64,000 nt of DNA, from NCBI RefSeq assembly GCF_018320785.1, contig NC_054877.1, forward strand, positions 36,354,151 through 36,418,150, written 5' to 3'. Below the pieces are notes generated by a model. That model was not told where the DNA came from. It ran no database searches and saw nothing but the letters and a program-made list of their open reading frames with translations. Position numbers and translations under genes: made by a program. Numbering within the stretch: position 1 is the stretch's first letter; each line of letters opens with the position of its first letter. Source of the stretch: Cheilinus undulatus. Its lineage: Eukaryota; Chordata; Actinopteri; Labriformes; Labridae. This document shows, piece after piece, positions 37,568-50,904 of the stretch.

Positions 37568-38805
37568 GAGCGGCCCAGTAAAAGGCGTAAAAGGTCCAGA
37601 CTTTTCCAGTTAACTCTGAAAACCTGCTCCCTCTCTCATCATTGTTATTTTTACTGAGAAAAGATTTCCTGGACTGTTTTCACACAGCATGACTGGTGAG
37701 GTGATTGTCAGTGTGGAAAAGTGTCAGCTTGCTGTGCAGAGAGTTAACAATTGAACCTAACAACACAGGATGAGGCGATATTACCTGTTGCTTAACACCA
37801 GCCGAGACCTTAACAGAGTGTCAGGTAATGATTTCACAGACTAAAAGAGACAATGGAATCAGCTGACAGTCTCCATGGTGCCTTTGCATTCTTGGACTCT
37901 TCCTGCATGATACTACAACAACCACTTGTTAAAAAAAAATGCTGCTGAACTTTAAAACTACAAATCTTGGGCAGTGATACTGCTCTTTGTAAAGGATGGA
38001 GATAAATTCTCATTATGCCCGCTCTGTAGACGATATATAGCTGTTTTAAAGGGTAATCCTTAAGGTGGTGGTAGGAATAAAGCTCTCCTGAGTTCAAATA
38101 AATAGATAGTGAGCTAAAATGTAGGAAAATGATGCTGTGGGAAAAAAATATTAAAACCTTAGCTCGGACCACCCAATGACTGCTCTGCACAAAATAACAG
38201 TTAGCAGCTCTGCAGCAGCCATAAACATGTAATTACTGCAGATACCCAAAAGAGCAATTATAAGAATGCTTGCAAAACATCACTGACGCTGTTTTAGTCC
38301 AGAAATCAATCATTAAAAGTGATGGTAAATATGGGATTGCAAAATGTGTAAATAAAAAAATAGAAAGAACCATCATGTTGACAAAGATTTACAAATAATT
38401 TACCTCCTGTGGGGACAGGATTTGTCATGCCCACCATGAGTGTCCAATCACAGGGCAGCATGTCTGTATGAACATAACCTTGGGTGATTTAATAACAGAA
38501 CATCAATAATGAGATCAAATAAAACATTGGACTTAATATTTTATCATTATTGGTTTATATGGCACAAGAAATGCAGTGGTTTTCTAAATATTGCATTTAT
38601 AGCTTCTATTGTGAGAAAAAGCATGACCACTCTGTGTTTTAAAAAAGAACCTATTCCAGATGACTGAACTGGAAAAAATCAGCACGTCTGACTGAGTCAG
38701 CAGACTGAAGACTAAGCTAAATAGGCTCCAAGTCTTTCCTTTCCTAGAGCTGATATTTTCACAGCTGCAGCATAAAAATAAATGCTTTTCTGTGGACTCT
38801 GGTGT

Positions 38806-39090
38806 CTGAAAGGTAACATGGGCAGACTGGTATTATTGGTTTGTTCTCATTTCAAGGTGAGCTTCAGCAGGATGTCGCCAATTTGTCTGTGGCACACTGA
38901 GGGATTTTAAGGTCACCAAGAACCATGTGATTCTTCCTTATATAAAATAAGCATGCAATAGAAAAAAATACCAGTGATAAGCTGTGATTACACAACACTT
39001 GCTTTTGTTTTAATTTCCTTTACTTACTTTGCTCACCATTAATTCAGTCCATAAAACTCTATCACAGTATTTGGTCTGTATTGCCCACTG
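38806..39090 (+). repeat. diverged inverted duplicate of 30520-30755
   Basis: Plus-strand words ctgaaaggtaacatgggcag, ggtttgttctcatttcaagg and gccaatttgtctgtggcac match the minus strand of the segment near 30640-30755. Weaker similarity (ccataaaactctatcacagt) continues to about 39090. The copies are about 8 kb apart in opposite orientation. Part of the shared region is open in one frame, but no gene could be assigned. Confidence 0.55.
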
Positions 39091-39429
39091 TTTTTGTGGG
39101 TCAACTATTGCTAATGCTATGTTGACATATAAATGATTAATATTTTCAGTGGATTAAAGATGAATTCAGTATTTCTTGTAATGAATAAGACAAATTTCAG
39201 TGTTACACATATGGAAAAACGCTTACTTAACAGACTACCACCATCTTACTTTTGGACTTGTTTTTTATTATTGATTGCATTCTGTAAATGACATCCTTCA
39301 TAATAGGAAAAACCCCTAGAAAATGTATTTCATAGGAAAGGTGAAGGAGGATAATTTATCAAAACACCTTTCACAGAACATCACAAAGTGCTTCACAACA
39401 GTTGGAATAAAATTACAAAGAAATGGTCT

Positions 39430-39730
39430 TTTTTTCCCCACTTTTAACCGATTCGTGCTGCTATATTCTATTTTGGCTTCTTTTTGCCACTTTAAATCAA
39501 CTTTGCCATTTTTCACCTTTTTTTTGCTACTTTCAATTTTTGTTTTTACAACTTTTAACCCACGTGCAGCATTTACCACTTTTACTTTTTATCAGGTTTT
39601 TGCCCATTTTTTTTTTTTGCCAATTTCTTACCTATTTTTGTGGCTTTTTGCCAATGTTTTTTAACCACTTTGAACCCATTTTTGCCACTATCAACCAATT
39701 GTTTTTGCCTCTCTTCACAAACATTTATTG
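39430..39730 (+). repeat. degenerate T-rich tandem repeat
   Basis: Irregular repetition of tttttgccac, cttttaaccca and ttttgccaatt words on a strongly pyrimidine-rich plus strand. It explains the long Phe/Leu-rich frames here. Confidence 0.7.
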
Positions 39731-40209
39731 TTTTCCATTAAAGTTGTCCCAGTTTCTTCGACTTTATTTTCTGGTATCCTGACATTTGTGCACATCATGG
39801 CTTAGCTCTGAAATCTAACATTACTTTCCCAATCATTTAGTTCAGTGTGCCATTCTGTTTTAAGAAGAGGGTTACATTTTTTAAGAGCTGATATTGTGAC
39901 ACAGCATAAATAGTGAGAGTGGTGTTATCCATTTTAAAAATAAAATATGGTTACTTTACGATGAACCGTGATTTTGCTGACCCCCAAAGCCTCCCTTATG
40001 AATGCCCCTGTTACTAAATGTGAGCGTTTGAATGAGAAATGTTGACCACAGTTTCAAGAAATAGCCTTTTTAAGTTAAAAATGTTATTACGGTTTCTGTA
40101 GAAACAAATAACATATTATTCCACGGTTAGGCATAATCTCTAAAAGCATGGTCTGTCTATGACAGCGGAATTTTCAAATAAAAAAACCTAAACTGTGAAA
40201 AGTAAAATC

Positions 40210-40488
40210 CAAACACACGTGCTGCCTCTACCAGTGTACAAATCCAAAACTCGCGATAGCTGGTTTTGGCCTTTGGCGCGGAGGAGACCGGTGGGGAAGT
40301 GACGTTCGTCTTACGTCTCCAGCCCCCGTAAGCGTGCCTCTCTCATAGATAAAACTGAATGCAGCATGGTCAAGGGCACCGGCTGAAAGAAGCAGATAGA
40401 AAGCAGAAAGCACCCAGGAGGAGAGGAACCTCGTGTTAAGAGCTGTCAGAGGAGAAGTCAGTCAGTTTTGAGCCGTTTAGAAGACACG
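40210..40488 (+). promoter_or_regulatory. tfrc: probable transferrin receptor promoter and non-coding first exon
   Basis: A locally GC- and CpG-richer stretch (for example ggcgcggaggagaccggtgg) interrupts AT-rich DNA. It contains a CACGTG E-box at about 40217-40222 and a CRE/AP-1-like gtgacgttcgtc at about 40299-40310. It ends in a strong donor (gacacg followed by gtgagagc, exon end 40488). The next plausible exon in the same direction is the coding exon at 50888-50937, so intron 1 would be about 10.4 kb. The start of transcription is not determined. Confidence 0.55.
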
Positions 40489-43400
40489 GTGAGAGCTTTA
40501 ACCGTCATTCACTACAAGCTTAAATTGATCATACTTAGCCGTTAAAGATGCTAAATCCTAATGTAGCTTTATCATTATTTTAAAGCTTTTACCACGAATC
40601 TCATACTATGAATGTGAAAATTAATAGCTGCTTATTTGATTAATTTGAATGTCCTTATGAAGACTAAGTGAATGTGTATGTACATATTATGACCGTTTAT
40701 TTTCATATGGAGTTAACTCTGTAACGTCTGTCATCCTCTTCAGTGCTAACGTGTCCTAGCATGTTTATCAAAGCCAACTGCAGGACTCCACCTGTCACTT
40801 AATAAGAGACATTCTGCTTTATTATTGTGCTGATATTAATTTTTTCACGCGGTTTGCTGTCATGTTGCCAGTTCACCAAAGACGCCATAATGAGGAGAGC
40901 CTGTAGTCACGTCTAGCAAGTCCCATTGAGCTCTGTAATCTGCACTGTGCTGTGTTAGATACAGCTAGCTTCCTTGAATGACCCTCTTGCTCGGGGCTAA
41001 CCGTGTCAGTAGGTAGACATTACACTGTCCCTGTTTACTGACCTTGACAGGCAGCAGAAGGGTTCTGCACAGATACGTTATCTTTACTACGATAAGATTC
41101 ACAGCTATAAACGTGAGTCTAGACTGCTTATTGATAAACACGTGCTGCATTTATTCATTTCTATTATACATTTATGCACTCAAAGGCTTCTCTCATATGA
41201 TCTGTTAACATATGGTAGGCCAGGAACTAGATTTGGTCATTTGTGAGGTGTCTTTTAGGAGCTATTGTGTGTGGCTCATGATTGAGGCATTCATTACACA
41301 GTTTAGACTAGCAGCAGGTGAATTTGACAAGCCTAACTGTTGGCTGAAGCTCTATTTTCACTGAAAAGGGCATTTTGGCCTTTTCTGTTAGTGCATTTGA
41401 AATACAGATGTAATCAGTTGGAAAATTTGAGAAGCAAAGTGATATTGTGGAGAAGAGACAGCACAGTTTTGCAGTAACTGCAGTAATATTACTCTTAAGG
41501 TGAGTCTTACTGCCTTAAAATGTCTTGACCCTTTGCACTCTTGCATGCTGAAAGCATGGTGCCCCCTGGTGGGACCTGTATGTATGTAGGTTGCAGGTAG
41601 GACTAACTGTTGCAAAAGTTACCAGCAATACCTGCATTATAGTAAAATTAAACAAACAAACAGAAGTATTGCTTGAAAACAGAGGACAAGTGGTCATTGT
41701 TTCATCTACATGGAACACAACAGCATCCTGTGTTGCTGCCCTTGTCTATAATTCACAATGTGCTGCTGTTTTAAGATTACTTGTGCAAGCCTAATAAATG
41801 GGATTTGCCTGCATCACCGTTCTGCTTCATTTTCCCATGAGCTAGTCAGAGCTTTGCCCCAGTGTGACTCTCACATGATAAGCCACTGCACAATGACTCC
41901 AATGCACCCCTGACCCCTCTATCCCTCACCTCCTCCTCTCCTCTTCTGTTCCTCCCCCATCATTTCTTTCTCCTTTTTTCTCCCCCTTCCTTTGGTCTCC
42001 CACATTAATGTTTCCTACAACAATTGCTATGTCTCTTGATCAGCCTCTATCCTCTTTTTATTCAGTTGAAGATGCTGATCTAGTGGTTGTAGGTTCGGGC
42101 TAGGATTTCTTAGAGTTTGATCAGACTAGAACAAGAGAGAAAAATATTTCGCACATGTATTTATGTCCCCTTTTTTTAGTAAATTTAATAATAAAATGGT
42201 AATCAAAATCACTACAGTAACATATCAGAGGTTAATCTGGTGTTATGACTTCTTTGGTTAACTGAGCTGTTAGGTGAGTAGTATTTAATGCCGTATGTTA
42301 TTAAGCGCCTTGTATGATGCAATCGCATGTGTCTCCTGAAATGTTATTCCTGTAAACAACTATGAAGATAACTATTGGTGGTTTTCATTAGAAAAACCAG
42401 TATGGGAGTCGAGTAATCATGGGCTAAATGTATCTTTATTAGAAAAAAAAACATATTTCATAGATTTGTTTTCTCAGCTCCTTCAATCTCACACATAAGA
42501 GCATTGTTTTCTCAGAAAAAAAATGGCTTTCTTCTTTTCTTGGTTCATGATTCCTGTAAAGATCAACAAACTTGTTGAACAGGACTGTCTCTTGATCACT
42601 TGTTTTATTTGTTTGGCTCCTGGTAGGCGTCAGAGCTCTAACGGTTGCAGGGTTTCTTTAAACACTTGCCAGTGATGTTTCGATCGAAGGTGCGTTCATT
42701 AAAAGACCTTCATACCCTTATATGAACCGTGATTAAAGATTTTTGTCTGGCATGACTTCAGGTGCTGCTGCTGCAATGCCAGATCAAATTGCAGTTTGTC
42801 TTTTTGACCTTTTGAGTTCTGCAGAAACACAAACATGATGTTCAGCATTTAAAGCACTCATATGCTTGGCCTTTAACACCATAATAATAGTTATTATGAT
42901 GCACTAACAGGTAATAATTGTGATGTTGTGTTTTTAAAGTGAGAGCTAAGCTGAGCATGTCAGCAGTCTAACATAAATGCATGTTCACTCTTGTCCCGTT
43001 GGCTCTAGTCAGTAGATTTAGTGAATGTGTGATTTATATAATTGAGGTGTTTTCGCCTCTGGTTTTCTGCCTCTTCGTTCCCCAGTGACTCTCAGCAGAG
43101 TTCACAGAAGCAATGTGGTAATGTTGCAATCTTGTTGCCACAGCATCTCATGGAGCAATCACTTCTTTCTTGTTAAAAAGGAATGATTGTTTCTCAACAA
43201 ATAAAGAGTAAACTGCTGTAATGACATGTTTCATCTGGAAAGGGCAGGGAAAGTCATCCTGTCGCTTCTACAGTGATATTTAATCCATCTGCAGAGCAAT
43301 GCAGTTTTAAAGCTGAATCATGCTTCATTAAAATGAATGCAATCTTGTATGTAGCGTTTCCTTATTGGGAAATTGCTTGCTGTTCCATATTCCTACTTTT

Positions 43401-45065
43401 TGTGGCTAGGCCTGTAACTTTGACAATAAAATTAAATTATATTGAAACATGTTTTAATACATCATCAAGTCTTAGGTACCTGTGTTGGGAAGCTTCTTAT
43501 TTTATGTGCAAAAAATGCAAGCAAACTCCTGCATACGGTCTAAATTGCACAAATATGTGAGCAATGTCAGCACCGAAATATTGCAAACTTATTTGTACAA
43601 ATTTGTCAGCTCTCTCTCTCTCTCTTTTGGTTAAAAATCTTACTGAAAATTGGAGGTTTTCTTGAAGCTTTGGTCCTTTTTGATACTATGAACCATTAGA
43701 ATAGCAGAGAAGGTATCATTTTAACATGTAACACCGGGTATCAAAAAGTACCTAAAAGTCCCAACCTTGCAATGATCTCTATTAAAGTAAGTGGAACCAT
43801 GCTTTCCAACCCTCATTGACTGAGTCTATCATACTACAACTACTAGAGCGGTTCTCAAAAGGGTGTGACTCAACTTTGCTCTCACTATCTCTTGCACACA
43901 CGTGTCTGAAAGTCATTCAGATACCTCAGTCATTCCTCAGTCAAAGTCAGATACTGCTCTAAGCAAATGGCTGCCTTCAAGGGCACTAAGAACATGCTGC
44001 CACTTTTTACCAGAGTTTTCCCTTTTATTTTGCTTATATCCATAGATCTTTAGACTGAAAGAGTAGCTAATCTGATTAAAGTATTAAAGCGCAGCTTGGT
44101 ATTTTTGGTATGTAAGATTATAGACATAGTTCTGCCACGTTAGAGAGCAATTAGCTTTACAAAGCGGCTTAGACCGTTCTGATAGCAATTTAAAATCCGT
44201 ATTTGCTCATTTTATTCAGGTTGTGTTACAAGCAAAGCTCTCTCAGAAAAAGGTTGAAGCTGAATATGTTTTATTCTCCTCTTTGTGGTAAAGTTCTCTG
44301 ATGTATAGTGTTTATTGGGGGTCCTTAGGTTGTTTAAGGTCATGCCATTATCTAAAGTTAGCTGTACTTCTTAGCACCTAGAATAGTGAGCATGTTTGTG
44401 TTATTGCATGACCCTCTACTAGCATGTCTGCACCCTCACTGGCCTTGTTGAAATGCACTCAGTACAAGGTTAGGCTTTTTATCTATGCTGTCTTGGAGCC
44501 TGATGTAGGAGTTTAGTGAGGCCATGCCTTGGCGTTGCAAATTAGAGCGGACAGGCCTGCCAGCCCAGTCGTTAGTGTCCCACTGGCTTTCTCCCAAACC
44601 AACTCTCCTCACGCAATGTCCAGTTTGGGATCTCCTTCCAGTGGAGCTTGTAAATTTGCCCTTTAGTCATTAGAAGTTGATCATAACCTGCCGAGGCAAG
44701 CTCAGTATCTAGTAGCTACAGTTTGAAATTGTTTCCTGTTATTGATCTGTTTGCACTGAAAAGGCAGTCCCAGGATACTCTGAAATAACCGTGCACAAAT
44801 AAATGTGCAAACTGCATGGGGTTGGCTGTTTGTGATTGAACGTTCTGTCAGCACAGCAGTGTTTTCAGTGTTTTATTAAGTCCAGAGTTTGTTCAGTGTG
44901 TGGAGACAGTTTAATCCCTGAGGCCGTATACTTCTCACATATAGGCTGGGAATAAGATAACCCTGACTTGTTTGGGTGTTTTGTCTTTACTTCTCTGAAG
45001 GACAGGCAGAATGGGAAAGGTGATATCAGCAAGACAGCTCACTAGACAGGGCCAACAGTTTGCTT

Positions 45066-45659
45066 TAGGGCTGCAACTAATTATTATTTTTATGTTGACT
45101 AATTTATCAATTATTTTTGCGATTAGTCGATTAATCACAGGTATCTGGTGTACTATTTTGAATCCCCGTTTTACCTAAATAGTAGCAATTTAAATAGTAG
45201 CAGTTCACCTGCCTTGCAGGTTACAAATAACTAAAGGATGGCTTTCTTTAAAGTGACTGGTATGTCCATAAAAATAAATAAAGAAAATATCCCATCCAAG
45301 TTCAAAGGTACAAATAAAGCTTAATGTAAACAGATCAAACTTCCAGCCCAAGTGACTGAACAATAGATTATAATTTCTTTAAACTGCAGTGCAGGAACGT
45401 GAGCATATCAACATGTTCTGGTGTGAGGCTGGCTCTCTTCTTTGAGGCGATGTTTCTGGCTGCTGAGAAGAGACAGAAGGCGTAGAAGTAGCCACCACTT
45501 CCTGTAGTGAACTGCAAGTACAGATGAGTTTTTACCAGCCGGTTTTTTATTTTACCAATATCAAAAACAATAATACTAAGTGTTGACACTTGAATTTCCG
45601 CGTCGACTAACTTTTATAGTCGACATAAACAATTATGGCGACTAATCGTTGCAGCCCTA
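45066..45659 (-). mobile_element. hAT transposon deletion derivative with 8-base target duplication
   Basis: The ends are tagggctgcaactaatta and its inverse (ttgcagccctа-type end at 45649-45659). The identical 8-base flanks gtttgctt lie at 45058-45065 and 45660-45667. The minus-strand frame 45368-45589 retains a peptide FSAARNIASKKRASLTPEHV followed by DMLTFLH, typical of the C-terminal dimerisation region of hAT transposases. The rest of the transposase is gone. It lies in transferrin receptor intron 1. Confidence 0.88.
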
Positions 45660-47415
45660 GTTTGCTTTGCTTATTACTCAAGATACTGGCTGCTTCAATG
45701 TAGATCTGTGTGTTAAATTTACATGTTTACCTACAAGAATAATCTGAAAATGCCTTGTGATGGAGACAAGACACAAAAGACCTTTTGTTGATGCCCTGTT
45801 AACTATTTATCAGCCTGTCTCCGCTCTGTTTGCATTTTCTACAGTTATATTGTTCCTCACTGTGCTTTGTTTTTACATTGTGTAACTTTGTACTTCTCCC
45901 GTTGTCAGGATCCTTGCATTGTATGAGCTACATAAACAGAAAAACACCTGGGCAGCATAGTGCTTTTGTTCTGCATGAGGAAGTGATGCCACAGTTATTT
46001 TTGTAGAAGTCATGTTAATGTGGTAACATCCAAAAGGAGGAAATATCATTGCGGTCAACAGGTACATGTGCATGTACAGGAGGGCTGTACCAGTAAGTAA
46101 AAATCAGTAGATCATACTGGAGAAATGTCTACATAAAGTGCTGATGGTGTAGATCAATAGTTCCCAAACTTTCCATGCCGCACACTTGTATCTAAGACTT
46201 GAGTCTAAGACAAGCTGAGCCTTCTGAAAAATGTCTCTATGATAGAGCTGAGCAGTTAATTTTAATTTAGATTAAACTGCAATATGGCCTGCTGCAATTT
46301 TCAAATCTCAGATTTCTTTAACTTGAAATGTGTGTCAAAGCACTAGTTTAAAACTTTTTTGCAGCAGAGATATTATGCCATACACACATCTCAATATTCA
46401 GTGATTGTTAGCAGCTAAAAAGATGTATATTAAAACGTTTTTATCCTGAAAAGTGTTTCTGGTTGATATTTAAGTTCTTCTTCTGTCCACAACCTCCGAA
46501 GCACAAAGCCCTCACTTTGAAAAAACACTATCATTCAGCCTAAAACACACTTTAATTAGACAAATAATTTGCACTATTTTGTCCAGAATAGTTTACCAGT
46601 TTACCACATGATCTTCCTCTATGACAGTCTATAGTGGCCTCACTCTTCATGCTTGAAAAAGCGTATCCAGCTAGCTAAACAATCAAACATGCTCAGAGAA
46701 GACTCTCGGAACAAAGAAGTTGCGTTGTCTTTGAATTAACTGAGGGACATGACTTGACTGTGAAACTGTAATACAAACAATACAGAAATAGCAGTAAATG
46801 TAGGCTCTTCAACATAGTTTTACAACCAAATTCTCATTTTACAGGTTAAGGTAAGTATTTACTATGCACACACTATGCACATTCTCACACAATGCACATG
46901 AACAAATATGCAATAAGTGCTAAAGAAATACTTGAGTATGTACAAAACAACAAAATCCTGCACATCTTTCAGGCTAATGACACAAGCTAGCTTCGAAACA
47001 AACACATCTATCTTATTCTAAAATTTTCTGTATATATACATTGAATAGTTTCGAGTAATGAGAAAATAAATAACCATCATAAAATTTGCCAATATGGCTT
47101 TTGATAGCTTCAGAAACATAAAATATTCCTTCCACAGGGTGCAGGAGATAAGACTGCACAAGAGCACTTACCGTGTGCTCTTTTAGCATAAATGGAAGTG
47201 AAACTTAGCTTAAAACTACAGCCCCATTGTTACTCTGTGCCACTAGGCGGCAGTGTTGCACTAAGAAAACAGAAAAAACTGATTTATCTGCTAGGACATG
47301 GCACAGTCCATGACACAATCCCTTTGCCCTGCTCTACCTCCTCAGACACAGTGCTAGCTAACCAAAACAGTCGCCACCAAATCAACTTAAACAAATCTGA
47401 AGGCAGTATCCATAC

Positions 47416-47560
47416 CAGTGGTTCTTAACTGGTCAGTTACTGGTCTGACCTCAGGACCCATCCCCACCTTTATGATGACAAAACATGACACTGATTTTTA
47501 AAACATTCAATCATCTAAATTTATATAAAGAACAGTGATGCAGTTTGGACACGAGAAGTA
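47416..47560 (+). mobile_element. hAT-type miniature element, left part
   Basis: Left end cagtggttcttaactggt followed by caggacccatccccaccttt, related to the element at 6952-7290. The right end was not found, so this is a fragment. Confidence 0.5.
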
Positions 47561-47673
47561 CAAAAACATGACTATAAGCCCTCTCAGTGGCCTCACAGCT
47601 CATCATAATCCCTTTGTCCCAAAAGAGCAGCCATATTTTATGTATTTTGTGCCATAAATACATCTCGCTTTGC

Positions 47674-48454
47674 TCAGACAAATTCAACTAATTGGATAGA
47701 TATTTGTATCTCTCATATGTATATTGAGCAAAAAAAAAACCTCACTAGATATCTGCATTTTGAGTAAATTTTCCTATGCAGTAACCGGTCATTTCAGACT
47801 GGCAGCATGCTTTGCTGCTTGAATCTGCTGCACGTGCTGCTATGGCACGCACCATGACAGCTTTCAAAGTATTCAAAGTATTATGTTCCACCAAAGGGAG
47901 TTTCTCCAAAAAAATGCTAAAGCGGACTTTTACTTTGAAAAGCGCAAACCAGAAGTGTTTTTGTACTGTGTTTTTCTTTACCTGCAACGTTTTGTACCGT
48001 GTGGAATCAGAAAGTTTCATAAACATTTCGTGGCCTTCATCAGGGTCATAAAGAAACAGACTCTAGCAGTGTGGATGAACATATTTGCTACAGCAAGGTA
48101 ACATGACTCTGTACTCATAAATTTCCTGTCTGTATTGACGCTAGCCGCGTGTGGTGTGCAGAAACAAAAGACGAAACCTCAAATCTCAAAATTCTCCATG
48201 CGGGAGAGGTGCAGTGTCTCGACGGCATGTGAGATGCAGCCATCACACTGGCTGCCAGTCTGAATCAGGCGGTTAAAGCATAGTAACAGCAAGTAGCGCT
48301 CTGGCCAAGTGATGTCACACTACCAGTGTGTTCCGAAACATGGTGGCCTGATGAGTTTATAAGCTCAAATTTACTCAAAATACAGATATCTAGTGAGTTT
48401 TCTGTTCAATATAAAAATGAGAGATACAAATATCTATCCAGTGAATTTGTCTGA
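47674..48454. mobile_element. foldback element with terminal inverted repeats near 90 bases
   Basis: The left arm 47674-47771 (ggatagatatttgtatctct, then ctcactagatatctgcattt) is matched by the inverse of 48368-48454. The arms start at tcagacaa. The interior also has partial pairing (ggtcatttcagactggcagc against the inverse of ggctgccagtctgaatcagg). No transposase frame is evident. It is a non-autonomous DNA element in transferrin receptor intron 1; superfamily not assigned. Confidence 0.75.
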
Positions 48455-50887
48455 TCATGCTGGGTTCCTTTTAAGTTCAGCAAGCAAGCAAGCTGACATA
48501 TAAGAATGGTGTTGGAGTTAAACATTTACAGCCAGATTATTATCAACACATGCTTGTGCAGGTATAGTATGTTTTGAGAAAAGATAAGCTGCTTACTTGT
48601 TGTCTGATTAGTTCTGACGATTATGCTCTCATTACAGACTTCTTTTCCTGCCTACATACGACCTCACTCTCACAGTATTTTTCAGTCCCTCTTGACCCAG
48701 TAAAGCTAGGATTCATCTGTAAGAATTTATTTACATTAAAGAGGGGCGCAAAATGGTAGGGCATGTGTTTTAGTGGCGTTCACTTTGTAAAATTTGTGAG
48801 CCTTATCACAAAAATGGGCTCTTTTTAGAGATTTGTAAAGTCCATCTTCTCCTGACTTCTTGATGATTACAGTCCATTCACCTTTCACTTCTGAACCACA
48901 GCTCAGTCTGTGAAGATTCAATATGATTGAATCATACTTGTCTACTTATGTTTTGGGGAATGTTGTTAATCAGTTTGTAATGTCAGTTGGATTCACAGAA
49001 TTGTAACCACTGTTAGTCAAAAGCCGTTTACAGCCAGGAGTGAAATATAGCAGAGGAGGGTGATGCAGTGTTCAAGTTTCAAATATCTTTAAATCAACAG
49101 GAAACTTGCTGAGTTGTTGGAAATTTTTGATTGTATCGTTGCCTCTCTAAATCACCAGAGTGCATGTACCAATAGAAAGATGTTTCCTCTGATTTGTGGG
49201 TGGAAACGAGTATGAAACTGAAGCAGAAAAGTATGCTGTTTGGAAGAACAATGCTCCATATTACCATATTTGCTGTAAAAGGGGCTGTTTCAACTGTATC
49301 TAAAATGTTGGCTGTGTCCAACTAAAAGGGGCGATGCATATAGTGGTCTAAAATCTTTATCTTGTACTGGTATTTCAGAAGTTCATGAGACCGAAAACCA
49401 ATAATTGGAACAGATAGGAATTTATTATGACATGCATACATACATACATACATTTATTGTATTTAATGTGATAAAACTAAAACTGCATGATCAAAAAAGG
49501 AAGGAAAATAGAAAATTTAGCCCTGTCAGAATGAGGAACGGCACAGAGAAGCACAGTAGAAGCAGAAAACAGGAATTGATGCCAACATGCTGTAAGCTCA
49601 CTTTATCAGTGGCACCCAGGCTTTAGTGGTGATTGGCTAGTACTCACATGACATATAGCTAATCAGACTATCTTGTATTCTGGACATTTGGGGAGACTGT
49701 AGAGAGTGAATATAAAGCCAAAGTGAAAAGTGGAAGTACACTTTTTTATTTATTGATATTACCGTTTACCGTTAAGATAAAATGCTGATGCCACTTTTCC
49801 GCCAAATGCCAATATGGGCATCAACAAATCACCCAGATCAATAATTGGTTACCCCTAGTCATGACTGCCAGTGCACCTGCAACCAGTAAAACAGAAATCA
49901 CCTTGCGCTGAGCTCAACAACCATACCCAGGAAAACTAAAGTCCTAACAGAACTACACTACTGCACACAGAAAAAGGGTAAAATGACGAGAAAATAGTTC
50001 TTTACTGATCCAAGTCAGAAAGCCGGGAAAGTTTACATTGATTTTAATGTGTGATGCATTTCTTTCAATGAAAATGTGTTGTAATAATTTGTACACACAT
50101 TTTATTGGTGTATATATTGTTGTCAACCTATTTTCCTGTGGCTGACCCCCCCAAAACGGACTGCTTCTTATATTCCAGTTTAAACTTTATTCTAGATGTT
50201 ACATGAGATGAGATGGGAAACTCATCTGACCTTCCATAGCTGAGGCACCTTGCAGAGCGGTCCTCTCTCCTAAAGATGATCACATGTTCTCTTATTTCAC
50301 TGGTATTTCATGACAGTATTTAAGATAATATAAGCAAGGCTTGAATTTCAAGTCTTGTTCCTATGTTAAATGGAAACCTGCTTTGTTTGGCTTGTCTTTT
50401 CAATCAAAGCTAGTGGGAAGCTGGTTATTCTGTTATTGTATTCTTCTGGCAAAAGAGTTCACATGGAGGCATGGAGACTGTGTTGTCCTGTACTGGACAC
50501 TGGTCTTTTGTGCTGAGAAACAGTGCTGCCTTTCTAGTTAGCAGCAAAGGAAACCCCATGGATGTTTGGACAAGAGGTGGGATGTGTTCTTTGGACACCC
50601 CATTATTCCCAGGAATGATACAGTAGGGCACTGTGAACACAGGAAAGATACCTTTAAGTGTATTACAATCTAAATATTGTTTAAATACAAATGATTGTGG
50701 ACTTGAAAGGTTAACATTTTTCAAAGGTATCTTATTTATAGCTAAAAGGTCTAGAGGGAATAATTATTTGATAATTGAGTTTGGTGGAAGTTAGTTTTTA
50801 AAATGTTAGAAACTGAGAGCAAGACAATAGCTACAACTCACCTTAAATTCTGAATTTTCACCTCACTTATTTGTTTCCTGTTTTTAG

Positions 50888-50904
50888 ATTCCAGTGAAGC
50901 ATCA
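50888..50904 (+). other. tfrc: end of 5' leader in transferrin receptor exon 2
   Basis: The acceptor gtttttag ends at 50887 and 17 untranslated bases precede the ATG at 50905. The context before it (agcatcaATGG) has A at -3-like position and G at +4, a fair Kozak match. Confidence 0.7.

Larger units (their letters stand above)
40489..50887 (+). other. tfrc: large first intron of the transferrin receptor gene
   Basis: No other coding exon was recognised in this interval on either strand. It holds the hAT derivative at 45066-45659, a hAT fragment at 47416, the foldback element at 47674-48454, a pyrimidine-rich tract near 41925-42000 and a short (CT)n at about 43612-43625. The many short frames have no family resemblance. 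Confidence 0.55.

Noticed and set aside
39316-39782. Phe/Leu-rich and Lys-rich frames on both strands
   Set aside because: Explained by the T-rich degenerate tandem repeat.
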